A stretch of DNA of 12,069 nt from an uncultured Acidobacteriota bacterium (GTDB lineage: Bacteria > Acidobacteriota > Vicinamibacteria > Vicinamibacterales > UBA8438), in NCBI GenBank assembly GCA_937888665.1, contig CALBET010001064.1, positions 1-12,069 on the forward strand, given 5' to 3'. The notes under the pieces are model-generated. The model searched no databases. It saw nothing but the letters and a program-made list of their open reading frames with translations, and had not been told where the DNA came from. Made by a program: the position numbers and the translations under genes. Shown in pieces: positions 5,813 through 12,069 of this stretch. Each line of letters begins with the position of its first letter. Position 1 is the stretch's first letter.

Positions 5813-7126
5813 ATGGTTGACGGAGCGACACGCGACGACGGGATGCAGGGGACATGGGGCCGGCGCCAACAGGCACGCGCCATCTCATGTTTCCGGCTGG
5901 CGCCGCGCGTCGGCGTGTTGTCGCTCATCGCGGGCTGCGCGAACGGGCCGGTGGTCGACATGTCAGCGGTGTCCATCACCCTGGCCGCAGGGCCGAGCCA
6001 CACCGACGCCGACACCGGACACGGAAGCATCAGCGTGACCGGTCTCCCCGAAACCCAGGTAGACACCCTCCGCTCGACCGGGTTGACCGAACAGCAGTGG
6101 GCGGACTTGCTTCGTGTGACCGTCGTCATGGAAGACGGCGCGGTCGACGCCGACCTCCCTCCGATCCTCGGCTCGCACACCGTCGGCGACGACGGCTCCG
6201 TGCGTTTCACACCGATGTTCCCATTCGACGCTGGCCGCTCCTACGCCGTCCGACTCGATCCGAACCAACTGCCCGGACTCGACGCCGCGGCAACGGACAC
6301 GATGGTCGCCATCGATGCGGTGGTGGGGTTCCCAAAGCCCGACATCCAGCCGACGACGGTGGTCGAACGGATCTTCCCGAGCGGTGACCGGATTCCCGAA
6401 AATCAGCTCAAGGTCTATCTGCACTTTTCCGCCCCGATGAGCCATGTCGACGGACTCGCCTATATCACGCTGCGTGACGGGCGTGGCCGCGCCGTGGAGG
6501 CGCCGTTTCTGCCGTTTGGGTCCGATTTCTGGGACAAAGACCACCTGCGCTACACGGTCTTCTTCGATCCGGGTCGCATCAAGCAGGGGCTCACGTTGAA
6601 CGAGCGACTGGGTCGGTCGCTGCAAGCCGGCCAGACCTATACGCTGGTGGTCGACCCGACCTGGCCCGATGCCGACGGCAACCCGCTGCAAGCGCCGTTC
6701 GAGAAACGCTTCAGCGTGGGACCGGCTGACACGGCACCCCTCGATCACACGACCTGGCGACTCCGCCTGCCGGCTGCCGGCTCGACCCAGCGACTCGTCG
6801 TGTCGTTCCCCGAACCACTCGACCACGCGTTGATGCGGCGTGCGATCGGGGTCCAGACGGGCGATGGCGAACCGGTCCCCGGCGAGGTGGAGACTGGAAG
6901 CTGGGAAACGCGCTGGATGATGACCCCTGCCAAACCGTGGGCCGCGGGCGCCTATGCGCTCGTCGCATCCACGATTGTCGAAGACCTGGCGGGCAACCAG
7001 ATCGGGATGCCGTTCGAGATCTTGACTCTTGGTCCACCCAGTGACCATACCGGCGACCCAGCCGGCACCCCGGCGAACGACGGGGCGATGGGCGACCGGG
7101 TCAGCATCCCGTTCGACATCAGATAG
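5813..7126 (+). CDS. Ig-like domain lipoprotein
   Basis: A 437-residue probable lipoprotein. A basic n-region is followed by a short hydrophobic stretch and a lipobox S-L-I-A-G-C with cysteine at residue 42. An N-terminal sheet-rich region (about 50-170) precedes two bacterial Ig-like (SbsA/big-type) modules. The first, about 183-302, holds RIPENQLKVYLHFSAPM, FDPGRIKQGL and AGQTYTLVVDPTWPDADGN. The second, about 310-405, holds LRLPAAGSTQRLVVSFPEPLD, PWAAGAYALVASTIVEDLAG and GMPFEI. The FSAPM and D-A-D-G-N / D-L-A-G-N patterns are typical of such modules. They suggest an extracytoplasmic adhesion or scaffold role, not catalysis. The start could be the ATG at 5813 or at 5843; neither has a convincing ribosome-binding site. 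It lies 27 bp after the propeller-like gene and 16 bp before the receptor gene, so all three are probably co-transcribed. The exact function is unknown. Confidence 0.78.
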   Translation: MVDGATRDDGMQGTWGRRQQARAISCFRLAPRVGVLSLIAGCANGPVVDMSAVSITLAAGPSHTDADTGHGSISVTGLPETQVDTLRSTGLTEQQWADLLRVTVVMEDGAVDADLPPILGSHTVGDDGSVRFTPMFPFDAGRSYAVRLDPNQLPGLDAAATDTMVAIDAVVGFPKPDIQPTTVVERIFPSGDRIPENQLKVYLHFSAPMSHVDGLAYITLRDGRGRAVEAPFLPFGSDFWDKDHLRYTVFFDPGRIKQGLTLNERLGRSLQAGQTYTLVVDPTWPDADGNPLQAPFEKRFSVGPADTAPLDHTTWRLRLPAAGSTQRLVVSFPEPLDHALMRRAIGVQTGDGEPVPGEVETGSWETRWMMTPAKPWAAGAYALVASTIVEDLAGNQIGMPFEILTLGPPSDHTGDPAGTPANDGAMGDRVSIPFDIR

Positions 7127-7142
7127 CCTCGCCGCCCCACCC

Positions 7143-9827
7143 ATGTCGACGACGGCACGTATCTGGATCTTGTCTGTCACCGCGATGGGCGCTCGCCGCC
7201 GGCTCCGCGCGCTCGGCGGCGCGTGTCTCGGGCTCCTCGTGGGAGCCGGCCTCGCGCACGCCCAGAACGGGTCGCTGCACGGGCGTGTGACCGACATCCA
7301 GGACGCGCCCCTCGTCGGCGTCACGGTGACGGTTCGCTCGCCTGCGCTCGGCTCGCCGCTGGTCCTCGTCACCACCATGACCGGCACGTATGAGGCATCG
7401 CCTCTTCCGGCGGGCGACTACACGGTCGACCTGACCCTGGTCGGATTCGAGGCCGTCCGCGAGACCGTCAGCCTCAGTGGCGACGACGCCGTCACGGTCG
7501 ATGTCCAGCTCGCGCTGGCCACGCTGACGGAACAGGTCAACGTGGTGGGCGTCACCCCCCTGCTCGGAGCCACGATCGGGCGTGAGCGTCTGCCCGCCAC
7601 CGTGTCGGTTGTCGGGGCACGTGAACTGCGCGCGCGCGGCGCCCCGTCGGTGGCGGACGTGCTCAACGAGCGGCTCGGAGCGATCTCGATGGAGGGTACG
7701 ACCGCCAACCTGTTCCAGCCGACACTGCGGTTCCGAGGGTTCACGGCGTCGCCCCTGCTTGGGCTGCCGCAAGGCATCGCGGTCTACCAGAACGGCGTCC
7801 GGGTCAACGAGCCGTTCGGCGACACGGTGCAGTTCGACCTGATGCCGATGTTCGCCGTGAATCAGGTGCAACTGAGCGCCGGGGCCGACCCGACCTACGG
7901 CCTGAACGCGCTCGGCGGGGCGCTGGCGCTACAACTGAAGAACGGATTCGATGCCGCCGGCTTCCGAGGCGAGCTGGCCGGCGGGTCGTTTGACCGGGTG
8001 ATGGGGACCGCGGAGTACGGGATACATCGCGGCGCGTGGGGGTTGTATGTCGGCGCCACACGTTTCGACGAGACAGGCTGGCGTCTCGCATCTCCCTCCG
8101 CAGTCACTCAGGCCGTGGCCGATGTGGCCTACCGGGCCGGCCGGATCGACGCTGGGGTGAATGTGACCCACGCCAACACCCGGCTCAACGGCAACAGCGC
8201 CGCGCCCATCGAGTTGCTGGCGGTCGACCGCACGGCCGTCTTCACGTTCCCCGATACGACCGAGAACGCGCTGGGATTCGTCCAGGGGAGATTCAGCCTG
8301 GCCGCCTCCGCGACGTGGTCCGTGCAGGTCACCGGCTACTACCGCGACCTCGACCGCCGCACCCTGAACGGGGATGAGGCGGACTTCGTGGTCTGCGACG
8401 ACGACGCCCTGCCCCCTGGAGCTCCCGCCAACACGCTGTGCCAGCGATCGGCCGGCGATGCTGATGATGCGGACCTCGGGGCCATCTCTGGGATCGCTCC
8501 TGCAGATCGCGCGCTGGTCGACACCCGGACCGGCGTCTTCATCACCGACACCGACGCGGAAGGCAACGCGGCGTTCAACCGCACCTCGACCCAGTCACGG
8601 GGATACGGGGCGACGGTGCAGGCCTCCGCAACGCGCGATCGCAACGTGCTTGTCCTCGGCGCATCCGCCGATCTGGCCGACGTCGCCTTCGCGTCCAACA
8701 GCGAAGTGGGAACCCTGACCGAGGACCGCTCCGTCGCCGGGTCGGGTCTGTTCGCCGGCATTGTCGGAGAGGCGCCGGACGACCAGTTCAACACGGACCT
8801 CGCCACCGAGAATCGCACGCACGGGGTGTATTACAGCGACACGCTGTCCCTGACCGACCGGGTTCACGTGACCGTCTCCGGACGGTTCAACCACGCCCGG
8901 ATCGAAATCCTGGATCGGCTCGGCACGTCGTTGAACGGCGAGCACACGTTCAGCCGGCTCAACACCGGCGTCGGGGGCGTCCTCGAGTTGAACGACGCCG
9001 CGTCACTCTTCGCGCGCTATACGGAATCGAGCCGAGCCCCCACCGCGGCGGAACTGAGCTGCGCCGACCCGGCCGAACCGTGTCGCGTGCCGAACGCGTT
9101 CCTCTCGGACCCCCCGTTGGAGCAGGCGGTCGCCCGATCGTTCGAGGGTGGCGTGCGAGGCGACCACCTCACGACGAACGGCAATCTCGAGTGGTCTGCC
9201 TCCTGGTATCGGACCCGGATCAACGATGACATTCTCTTCGTCGCGTCGTCCCGACTCATCGGGACCGGGTTCTTCCAGAATGCGGGTGATACGCAACGGA
9301 TGGGCCTGGACGCCGATATCCGCGGCCGACTCCATCGAGTCAACTGGTACGGCAGCTACGGGTTGGTGGATGCCACCTTCGAATCACCCCTGGAGCTGCC
9401 AGGCAACGCCGCGGTGAACGACGCCACGAACGACGAGGGGCAGCTCGCAGTGCGACCGGGTGACCGGCTGGCTGGCATCCCGCGACACAGTGTCAAGACC
9501 GGCGTGGGAATCGCCGTGACCGAGGAGTGGGATATCGCCCTGGAAACCATCCTGTCGTCGAGCCGGGTTTTTCTGGGAGACGAAGGCAACGATCAGCTGC
9601 CGGTAGACGGCTACGGTGTGACCAACCTGCGCTCGTCGTATCGCGTGAACGACTCGGTGGAGCTGTTCGTCCGGATCGACAATCTCTTCGACACCGACTA
9701 CGAAACGTTCGGTCTCCTCGCCGAAATTGAAATCGACCTGGAGGAGGCGCCCAACGCTGACGACCCCAGGTTTCTCTCGCCGGGGGCGCCACGCAGTGGC
9801 TTCGCGGGGGTCCGAGTTCAGTTCTGA
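7143..9827 (+). CDS. TonB-dependent outer-membrane receptor with N-terminal carboxypeptidase-type regulatory domain
   Basis: An 894-residue outer-membrane active transporter driven by TonB-ExbBD. From the ATG at 7143, a signal peptide covers 1 to about 40 (GARRRLRALGG, core ACLGLLVGAG, cleavage after A-H-A). Residues 43 to about 125 are a carboxypeptidase-D regulatory-like beta-sandwich (GSLHGRVTDIQDAPLVGVTV, GTYEASPLPAGDYTVDLTLV). The plug follows at about 148-268, with SVADVLNERLGAISMEG, LRFRGF and NQVQLSAGADPTYGLNALGG. The rest is the beta-barrel, ending ELFVRIDNLFDTDYETFG and a final GVRVQF with terminal phenylalanine, as outer-membrane proteins require. An internal ATG at 7182 also gives a good signal peptide and is the alternative start; neither has a clear ribosome-binding site. 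The substrate cannot be read from sequence. No siderophore, cobalamin or metal genes lie beside it. The N-terminal extension is common in Acidobacteriota and Bacteroidota receptors. Its last codons are copied into the downstream repeat. Confidence 0.93.
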   Translation: MSTTARIWILSVTAMGARRRLRALGGACLGLLVGAGLAHAQNGSLHGRVTDIQDAPLVGVTVTVRSPALGSPLVLVTTMTGTYEASPLPAGDYTVDLTLVGFEAVRETVSLSGDDAVTVDVQLALATLTEQVNVVGVTPLLGATIGRERLPATVSVVGARELRARGAPSVADVLNERLGAISMEGTTANLFQPTLRFRGFTASPLLGLPQGIAVYQNGVRVNEPFGDTVQFDLMPMFAVNQVQLSAGADPTYGLNALGGALALQLKNGFDAAGFRGELAGGSFDRVMGTAEYGIHRGAWGLYVGATRFDETGWRLASPSAVTQAVADVAYRAGRIDAGVNVTHANTRLNGNSAAPIELLAVDRTAVFTFPDTTENALGFVQGRFSLAASATWSVQVTGYYRDLDRRTLNGDEADFVVCDDDALPPGAPANTLCQRSAGDADDADLGAISGIAPADRALVDTRTGVFITDTDAEGNAAFNRTSTQSRGYGATVQASATRDRNVLVLGASADLADVAFASNSEVGTLTEDRSVAGSGLFAGIVGEAPDDQFNTDLATENRTHGVYYSDTLSLTDRVHVTVSGRFNHARIEILDRLGTSLNGEHTFSRLNTGVGGVLELNDAASLFARYTESSRAPTAAELSCADPAEPCRVPNAFLSDPPLEQAVARSFEGGVRGDHLTTNGNLEWSASWYRTRINDDILFVASSRLIGTGFFQNAGDTQRMGLDADIRGRLHRVNWYGSYGLVDATFESPLELPGNAAVNDATNDEGQLAVRPGDRLAGIPRHSVKTGVGIAVTEEWDIALETILSSSRVFLGDEGNDQLPVDGYGVTNLRSSYRVNDSVELFVRIDNLFDTDYETFGLLAEIEIDLEEAPNADDPRFLSPGAPRSGFAGVRVQF

Positions 9828-10400
9828 CCGAGATACCGCCCCCGCTGTGGCGCAGGCCTGCAGGCCTGCGGATGGCAAGGCTAAAGCCTTGCCCCACAAA
9901 GTGCCAGGTCCGGGGCCTTGCCCCACAAAGTGCCAGGTCCGGGGCCTTGCCCCACAAAGTGCCAGGCCCGGGGCCTTGCCCCACAAAGTGCCAGGTCCGG
10001 GGCCTTGCCCCCCCACAAGTTCAGTTCTGACCGAGATACCGCCCCCACTGTGGTGCAGGCCTGCGGATGGCAAGGCTAAAGCCTTGCCCCACAAAGTGCC
10101 AGGCCGGGGCCTTGCCCCACAAAGTGCCAGGTCCGGGGCCTTGCCCCCCCACAAGTTCAGTTCTGACCGAGATACCGCCCCCACTGTGGTGCAGGCCTGC
10201 GGATGGCAAGGCTAAAGCCTTGCCCCACAAAGTGGCAGGTCCGGGGCCTTGCCCCCCCACAAGTTCAGTTCTGATCGAGATACCGCCCCCGCTGTGGCGC
10301 AGGCCTTCAGGCCTGCGGATGGCAAGGCTAAAGCCTTGCCCCACAAAGTGCCAGGCCGGGGCCTTGCCCACAAAGTGGCAGGTCCGGGGCCTTGCCCCCA
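9816..10400 (+). repeat. Compound tandem repeat, four higher-order units of shrinking content
   Basis: Four units begin at 9816, 10019, 10155 and 10263, each with GTTCAGTTCTGA, then CGAGATACCGCCCCC (one base change in the last). In the first unit these bases are the last receptor codons V-Q-F-stop. Each unit then has a GCAGGCCT palindrome (complete at 9852-9869 and 10299-10316, one arm lost in units 2 and 3). Next comes GGCAAGGCTAAAGCCTTGCC, a perfect hairpin at 9874-9893, 10069-10088, 10205-10224 and 10321-10340. Copies of a 29-bp monomer follow: 4, 2, 1 and 2 per unit. Translations of this region are proline-rich on both strands and are not genes. The array separates the convergent receptor and phosphatase genes and may terminate both. 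Confidence 0.9.
9895..10010 (+). repeat. Four head-to-tail copies of a 29-bp monomer
   Basis: Copies start at 9895, 9924, 9953 and 9982, an exact 29-base period. Each begins CACAAAGTGCCAGG and ends GGGGCCTTGCCC. The third differs by one T-to-C change. Further copies lie at 10090 (28 bases), 10118, 10226, 10342 (27 bases) and 10369, nine in all. There are no unique spacers, so this is not CRISPR. Confidence 0.9.
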
Positions 10401-10425
10401 GCCGAAGACCCCAACCAGGCCGCGA

Positions 10426-12000
10426 CTAGCCCCGCTGCGCTCCGGGGCGCCCGTTTTCCACGATGAATGACGCCCGCGTGGATATCGGACTGCCCTGGTG
10501 GGTGACGTACTCGAGCACCCGATAATCCGACGTCCAGGTGCCGGGAGTGATGGCGCACCGTACGTATCCGCGCTGGTTGTTGAAAAAGCGCACCGAGGGA
10601 TTCTCAGACAGCACCCCGGCGGTGTTGTCCCGCACGTCGGAGCCATCGCCCCCTGAGGTGATCGAGGTGCCGACGAACTCGGTGGCCACCACCGGGGACT
10701 GCTCGACGGCATAGTCGACCCGCAGGTCGTTCACCCAGTTGGTGTGGATGTCGCCGGTGAGCACGACGGGATTCGACGGGCGCCGCGACGCCAGAAACTC
10801 CATCAAGCGCCGACGCGCGACTTCGTAACCGCTCCACTGGTCCATGCTGATCAGTTCGTCGTCGCCCGGCGCCAGATCGACCCGCGTCATCATCACCTGT
10901 TGCGGCAACGCGTTCCATCGACTCGACGACTGGTCGAGCCCATTGAGCAACCACTGCTCCTGCGTCGCCCCCAGCAACGTCGCATCCGGGTCGCCAACCC
11001 CCGCACAGGCCGCACCCCTCCGGTCGCCGCAGGGTTGGTCGGAGCGATACTGTCGGGTGTCGAGCACGAAGAACGACGCCAGGTCGCCGTAGTCGAACTG
11101 TCGATACAACTGCATCCGCGGACCAACCGGGGTCGAGGCCGGTCGGAGCGGCATGTGCTCGAAATACGCCTGATACGCCTCGGCGCGGCGGCGTAGAAAC
11201 AGCTCAGACGCAAACCCCTCTTCCTCCGACACCCCACCGGCGTAGTTGTTGTCAACCTCGTGGTCGTCCCAGGTGACGATGAACGGAAATCTGGCATGCG
11301 CCTCCTGCAGGTCGGGGTCCAGCTTGTAGAGCGCATGCCGATTGCGATAGTCACTGAGCAGCTCGATCTCGTCGCCCGTGTGTTTCCGAGCCTGCCCGTC
11401 GCGCCCCTCGTATTCGTAGATGTAGTCCCCAAGGTGAAACACCACGTCGAGGTCGTCCTCGAGCATGTGGCGGTAGGCCGTGAAATATCCGGTCTCGAAA
11501 TGCTGGCACGAGACGAATGCCATCTTCAGCTGACTGACCGGCGAGCCGGCCACCGGCAGCGTCCGGGTCCGGCCAACACGGCTCGCCTCGGCCCCTGAAC
11601 GGAAGCGATACCAATACCACCGGTCGGGCTCCAACCCCCTGACTTCGACATGCACGGCGTGACCCGAATCAGGACGCGCCACGCTGGTTCCGCGTTGCAC
11701 CACCCTGGTCATGCGCTCGTCGGTGGCGACGGCCCAGCTCACCTCGACCGCCTCGTCCGGCATCCCGCCCCCTTCCAGCGGAACTGGGGCAAGCCGGGTC
11801 CAGAGCATCACACCGTCCGAGGTGGGATCGCCTGACGCCACGCCCAGACTGAAGGGCGGCCCAGCGAACCGAGGGGCCTGTCGCGGTTGGCCGATCAACG
11901 GCACCGCCGGGGCCGCCAGCAGTGCCGCGCCGCCGGCCAGAAAAGAACGACGCGAGAACCGCTGACGTTGCCAGGCCTGCTGGCGTCTCCACTCAGTCAT
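10426..12000 (-). CDS. phoD: Tat-exported PhoD-type alkaline phosphatase/phosphodiesterase
   Basis: A 524-residue exported metallophosphoesterase that releases phosphate from organic esters, usually secreted under phosphate limitation and dependent on Ca/Fe in the PhoD family. A twin-arginine signal, SRRSFLAGG (residues 16-24), with hydrophobic core AALLAAPAVP sends the folded enzyme through Tat. The N-terminal PhoD beta domain starts at about 50 (FSLGVASGDPTSDGVMLWTRL). Catalytic-domain motifs follow in order: FVSCQHF (162-168, C165), VVFHLGDYIYEYEG (187-200), VTWDDHEVDNNY (242-253) and VLTGDIHTNWVND (413-425). Length and motif order fit the family. The ATG at 12000 gives the Tat signal; only a weak AAGG lies about eleven bases upstream. 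The gene is monocistronic as far as visible and convergent with the receptor gene. No Pho-box can be judged because only 69 bases upstream are shown. The family also includes phosphodiesterases, so exact substrates are uncertain. Confidence 0.94.
   Translation of the reverse strand: MTEWRRQQAWQRQRFSRRSFLAGGAALLAAPAVPLIGQPRQAPRFAGPPFSLGVASGDPTSDGVMLWTRLAPVPLEGGGMPDEAVEVSWAVATDERMTRVVQRGTSVARPDSGHAVHVEVRGLEPDRWYWYRFRSGAEASRVGRTRTLPVAGSPVSQLKMAFVSCQHFETGYFTAYRHMLEDDLDVVFHLGDYIYEYEGRDGQARKHTGDEIELLSDYRNRHALYKLDPDLQEAHARFPFIVTWDDHEVDNNYAGGVSEEEGFASELFLRRRAEAYQAYFEHMPLRPASTPVGPRMQLYRQFDYGDLASFFVLDTRQYRSDQPCGDRRGAACAGVGDPDATLLGATQEQWLLNGLDQSSSRWNALPQQVMMTRVDLAPGDDELISMDQWSGYEVARRRLMEFLASRRPSNPVVLTGDIHTNWVNDLRVDYAVEQSPVVATEFVGTSITSGGDGSDVRDNTAGVLSENPSVRFFNNQRGYVRCAITPGTWTSDYRVLEYVTHQGSPISTRASFIVENGRPGAQRG
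10429..10448. terminator. GC hairpin at the 3' end of phoD
   Basis: GCCCCG (10429-10434) and CGGGGC (10443-10448) form a six-base stem with an eight-base loop inside the last codons of phoD. There is no T run. It could contribute to termination with the neighbouring repeat hairpins, or be chance in GC-rich coding DNA. Confidence 0.3.
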
Positions 12001-12069
12001 GTGACCCTACCTTAGACGGGGCTGCGCCCCGAACCCCACGCGGCCGCTCCGCGGGGACCCCGGAGTGCC
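12001..12069. repeat. GC-rich hairpins upstream of phoD at the window edge
   Basis: Two inverted repeats lie close together: CGGGGC (12017-12022) with GCCCCG (12026-12031) around TGC, and CGCGG (12039-12043) with CCGCG (12049-12053). The pair resembles a second class of palindromic intergenic repeat, unlike the GCAGGCCT type. It is cut by the window end, so its extent is unknown. It occupies the space where the phoD promoter would be expected. Confidence 0.4.

Noticed and set aside
7029..7142. Upstream start at 7029 for the receptor
   Set aside because: It would overlap the end of the lipoprotein gene and place 38 non-hydrophobic residues before the signal peptide.
5963..7387. A 474-residue antisense open frame across the Ig-like lipoprotein gene
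   Set aside because: It is Arg/His/Gly-rich low-quality translation, opposite a well-supported lipoprotein and receptor start. This is common in GC-rich DNA.
9895..10010. CRISPR array
   Set aside because: The 29-bp monomers touch one another without unique spacers, and no cas gene is present.
9384..10470. Several open frames on both strands giving proline- and glycine-rich repeat proteins
   Set aside because: They are read-throughs of the 29-bp and higher-order repeats. Frames are open on both strands, none has a ribosome-binding site, and there is no coherent domain.

Overview
This is a GC-rich bacterial window from a Gram-negative organism, shown by the TonB-dependent receptor, lipoproteins and a Tat-exported enzyme. 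Three things make an Acidobacteriota lineage, perhaps Vicinamibacteria, the most plausible host: the receptor begins with a carboxypeptidase-type regulatory domain, codons are GC-rich, and GCAGGCCT-type palindromes lie between genes. This placement is an inference from style. No marker gene is present.

Layout. Positions 1-1010 hold an open reading frame without its 5' end that joins two unrelated proteins in frame. About 240 residues of an AT-richer MMPL/RND-type exporter run into the last 84 or so residues of the malonate transporter subunit MadM. The join and the change in base composition coincide near 750-756. Positions 1043-1108 hold a palindromic intergenic repeat. Positions 1126-3242 (minus strand) are a modABC molybdate importer, read modA-modB-modC. 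Its ATPase ends right after the ABC domain, without a Mop/TOBE domain. An AT-rich divergent control region (3243-3381) separates it from a plus-strand regulator (3382-3813) that joins a MerR/excisionase-type helix-turn-helix to a Mop domain. This gives a compact molybdate uptake-and-sensing locus. Positions 3812-3972 are a 161-nt imperfect palindrome that nearly fills the gap between the regulator and a convergent secreted NTF2-like protein (3982-4497, minus).

Positions 4691-9827 (plus) are three closely spaced genes, probably one operon. They encode a secreted propeller-like protein, an Ig-like lipoprotein and a TonB-dependent receptor. Together they look like an envelope binding or uptake system of unknown substrate. 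Positions 9816-10400 are a compound tandem repeat. Its units carry copies of the receptor's last codons plus two palindromes and runs of a 29-bp monomer. Positions 10426-12000 (minus) encode a Tat-exported PhoD-type alkaline phosphatase, convergent with the receptor. The right edge holds short GC-rich hairpins.

The observations most worth checking are the exporter-MadM junction (misassembly or real recombination), the 161-nt palindrome, the satellite apparently grown from the 3' end of the receptor gene, and the split between ModC and the Mop-domain regulator. I see no RNA gene, CRISPR array, transposase or clearly new defence-type system.
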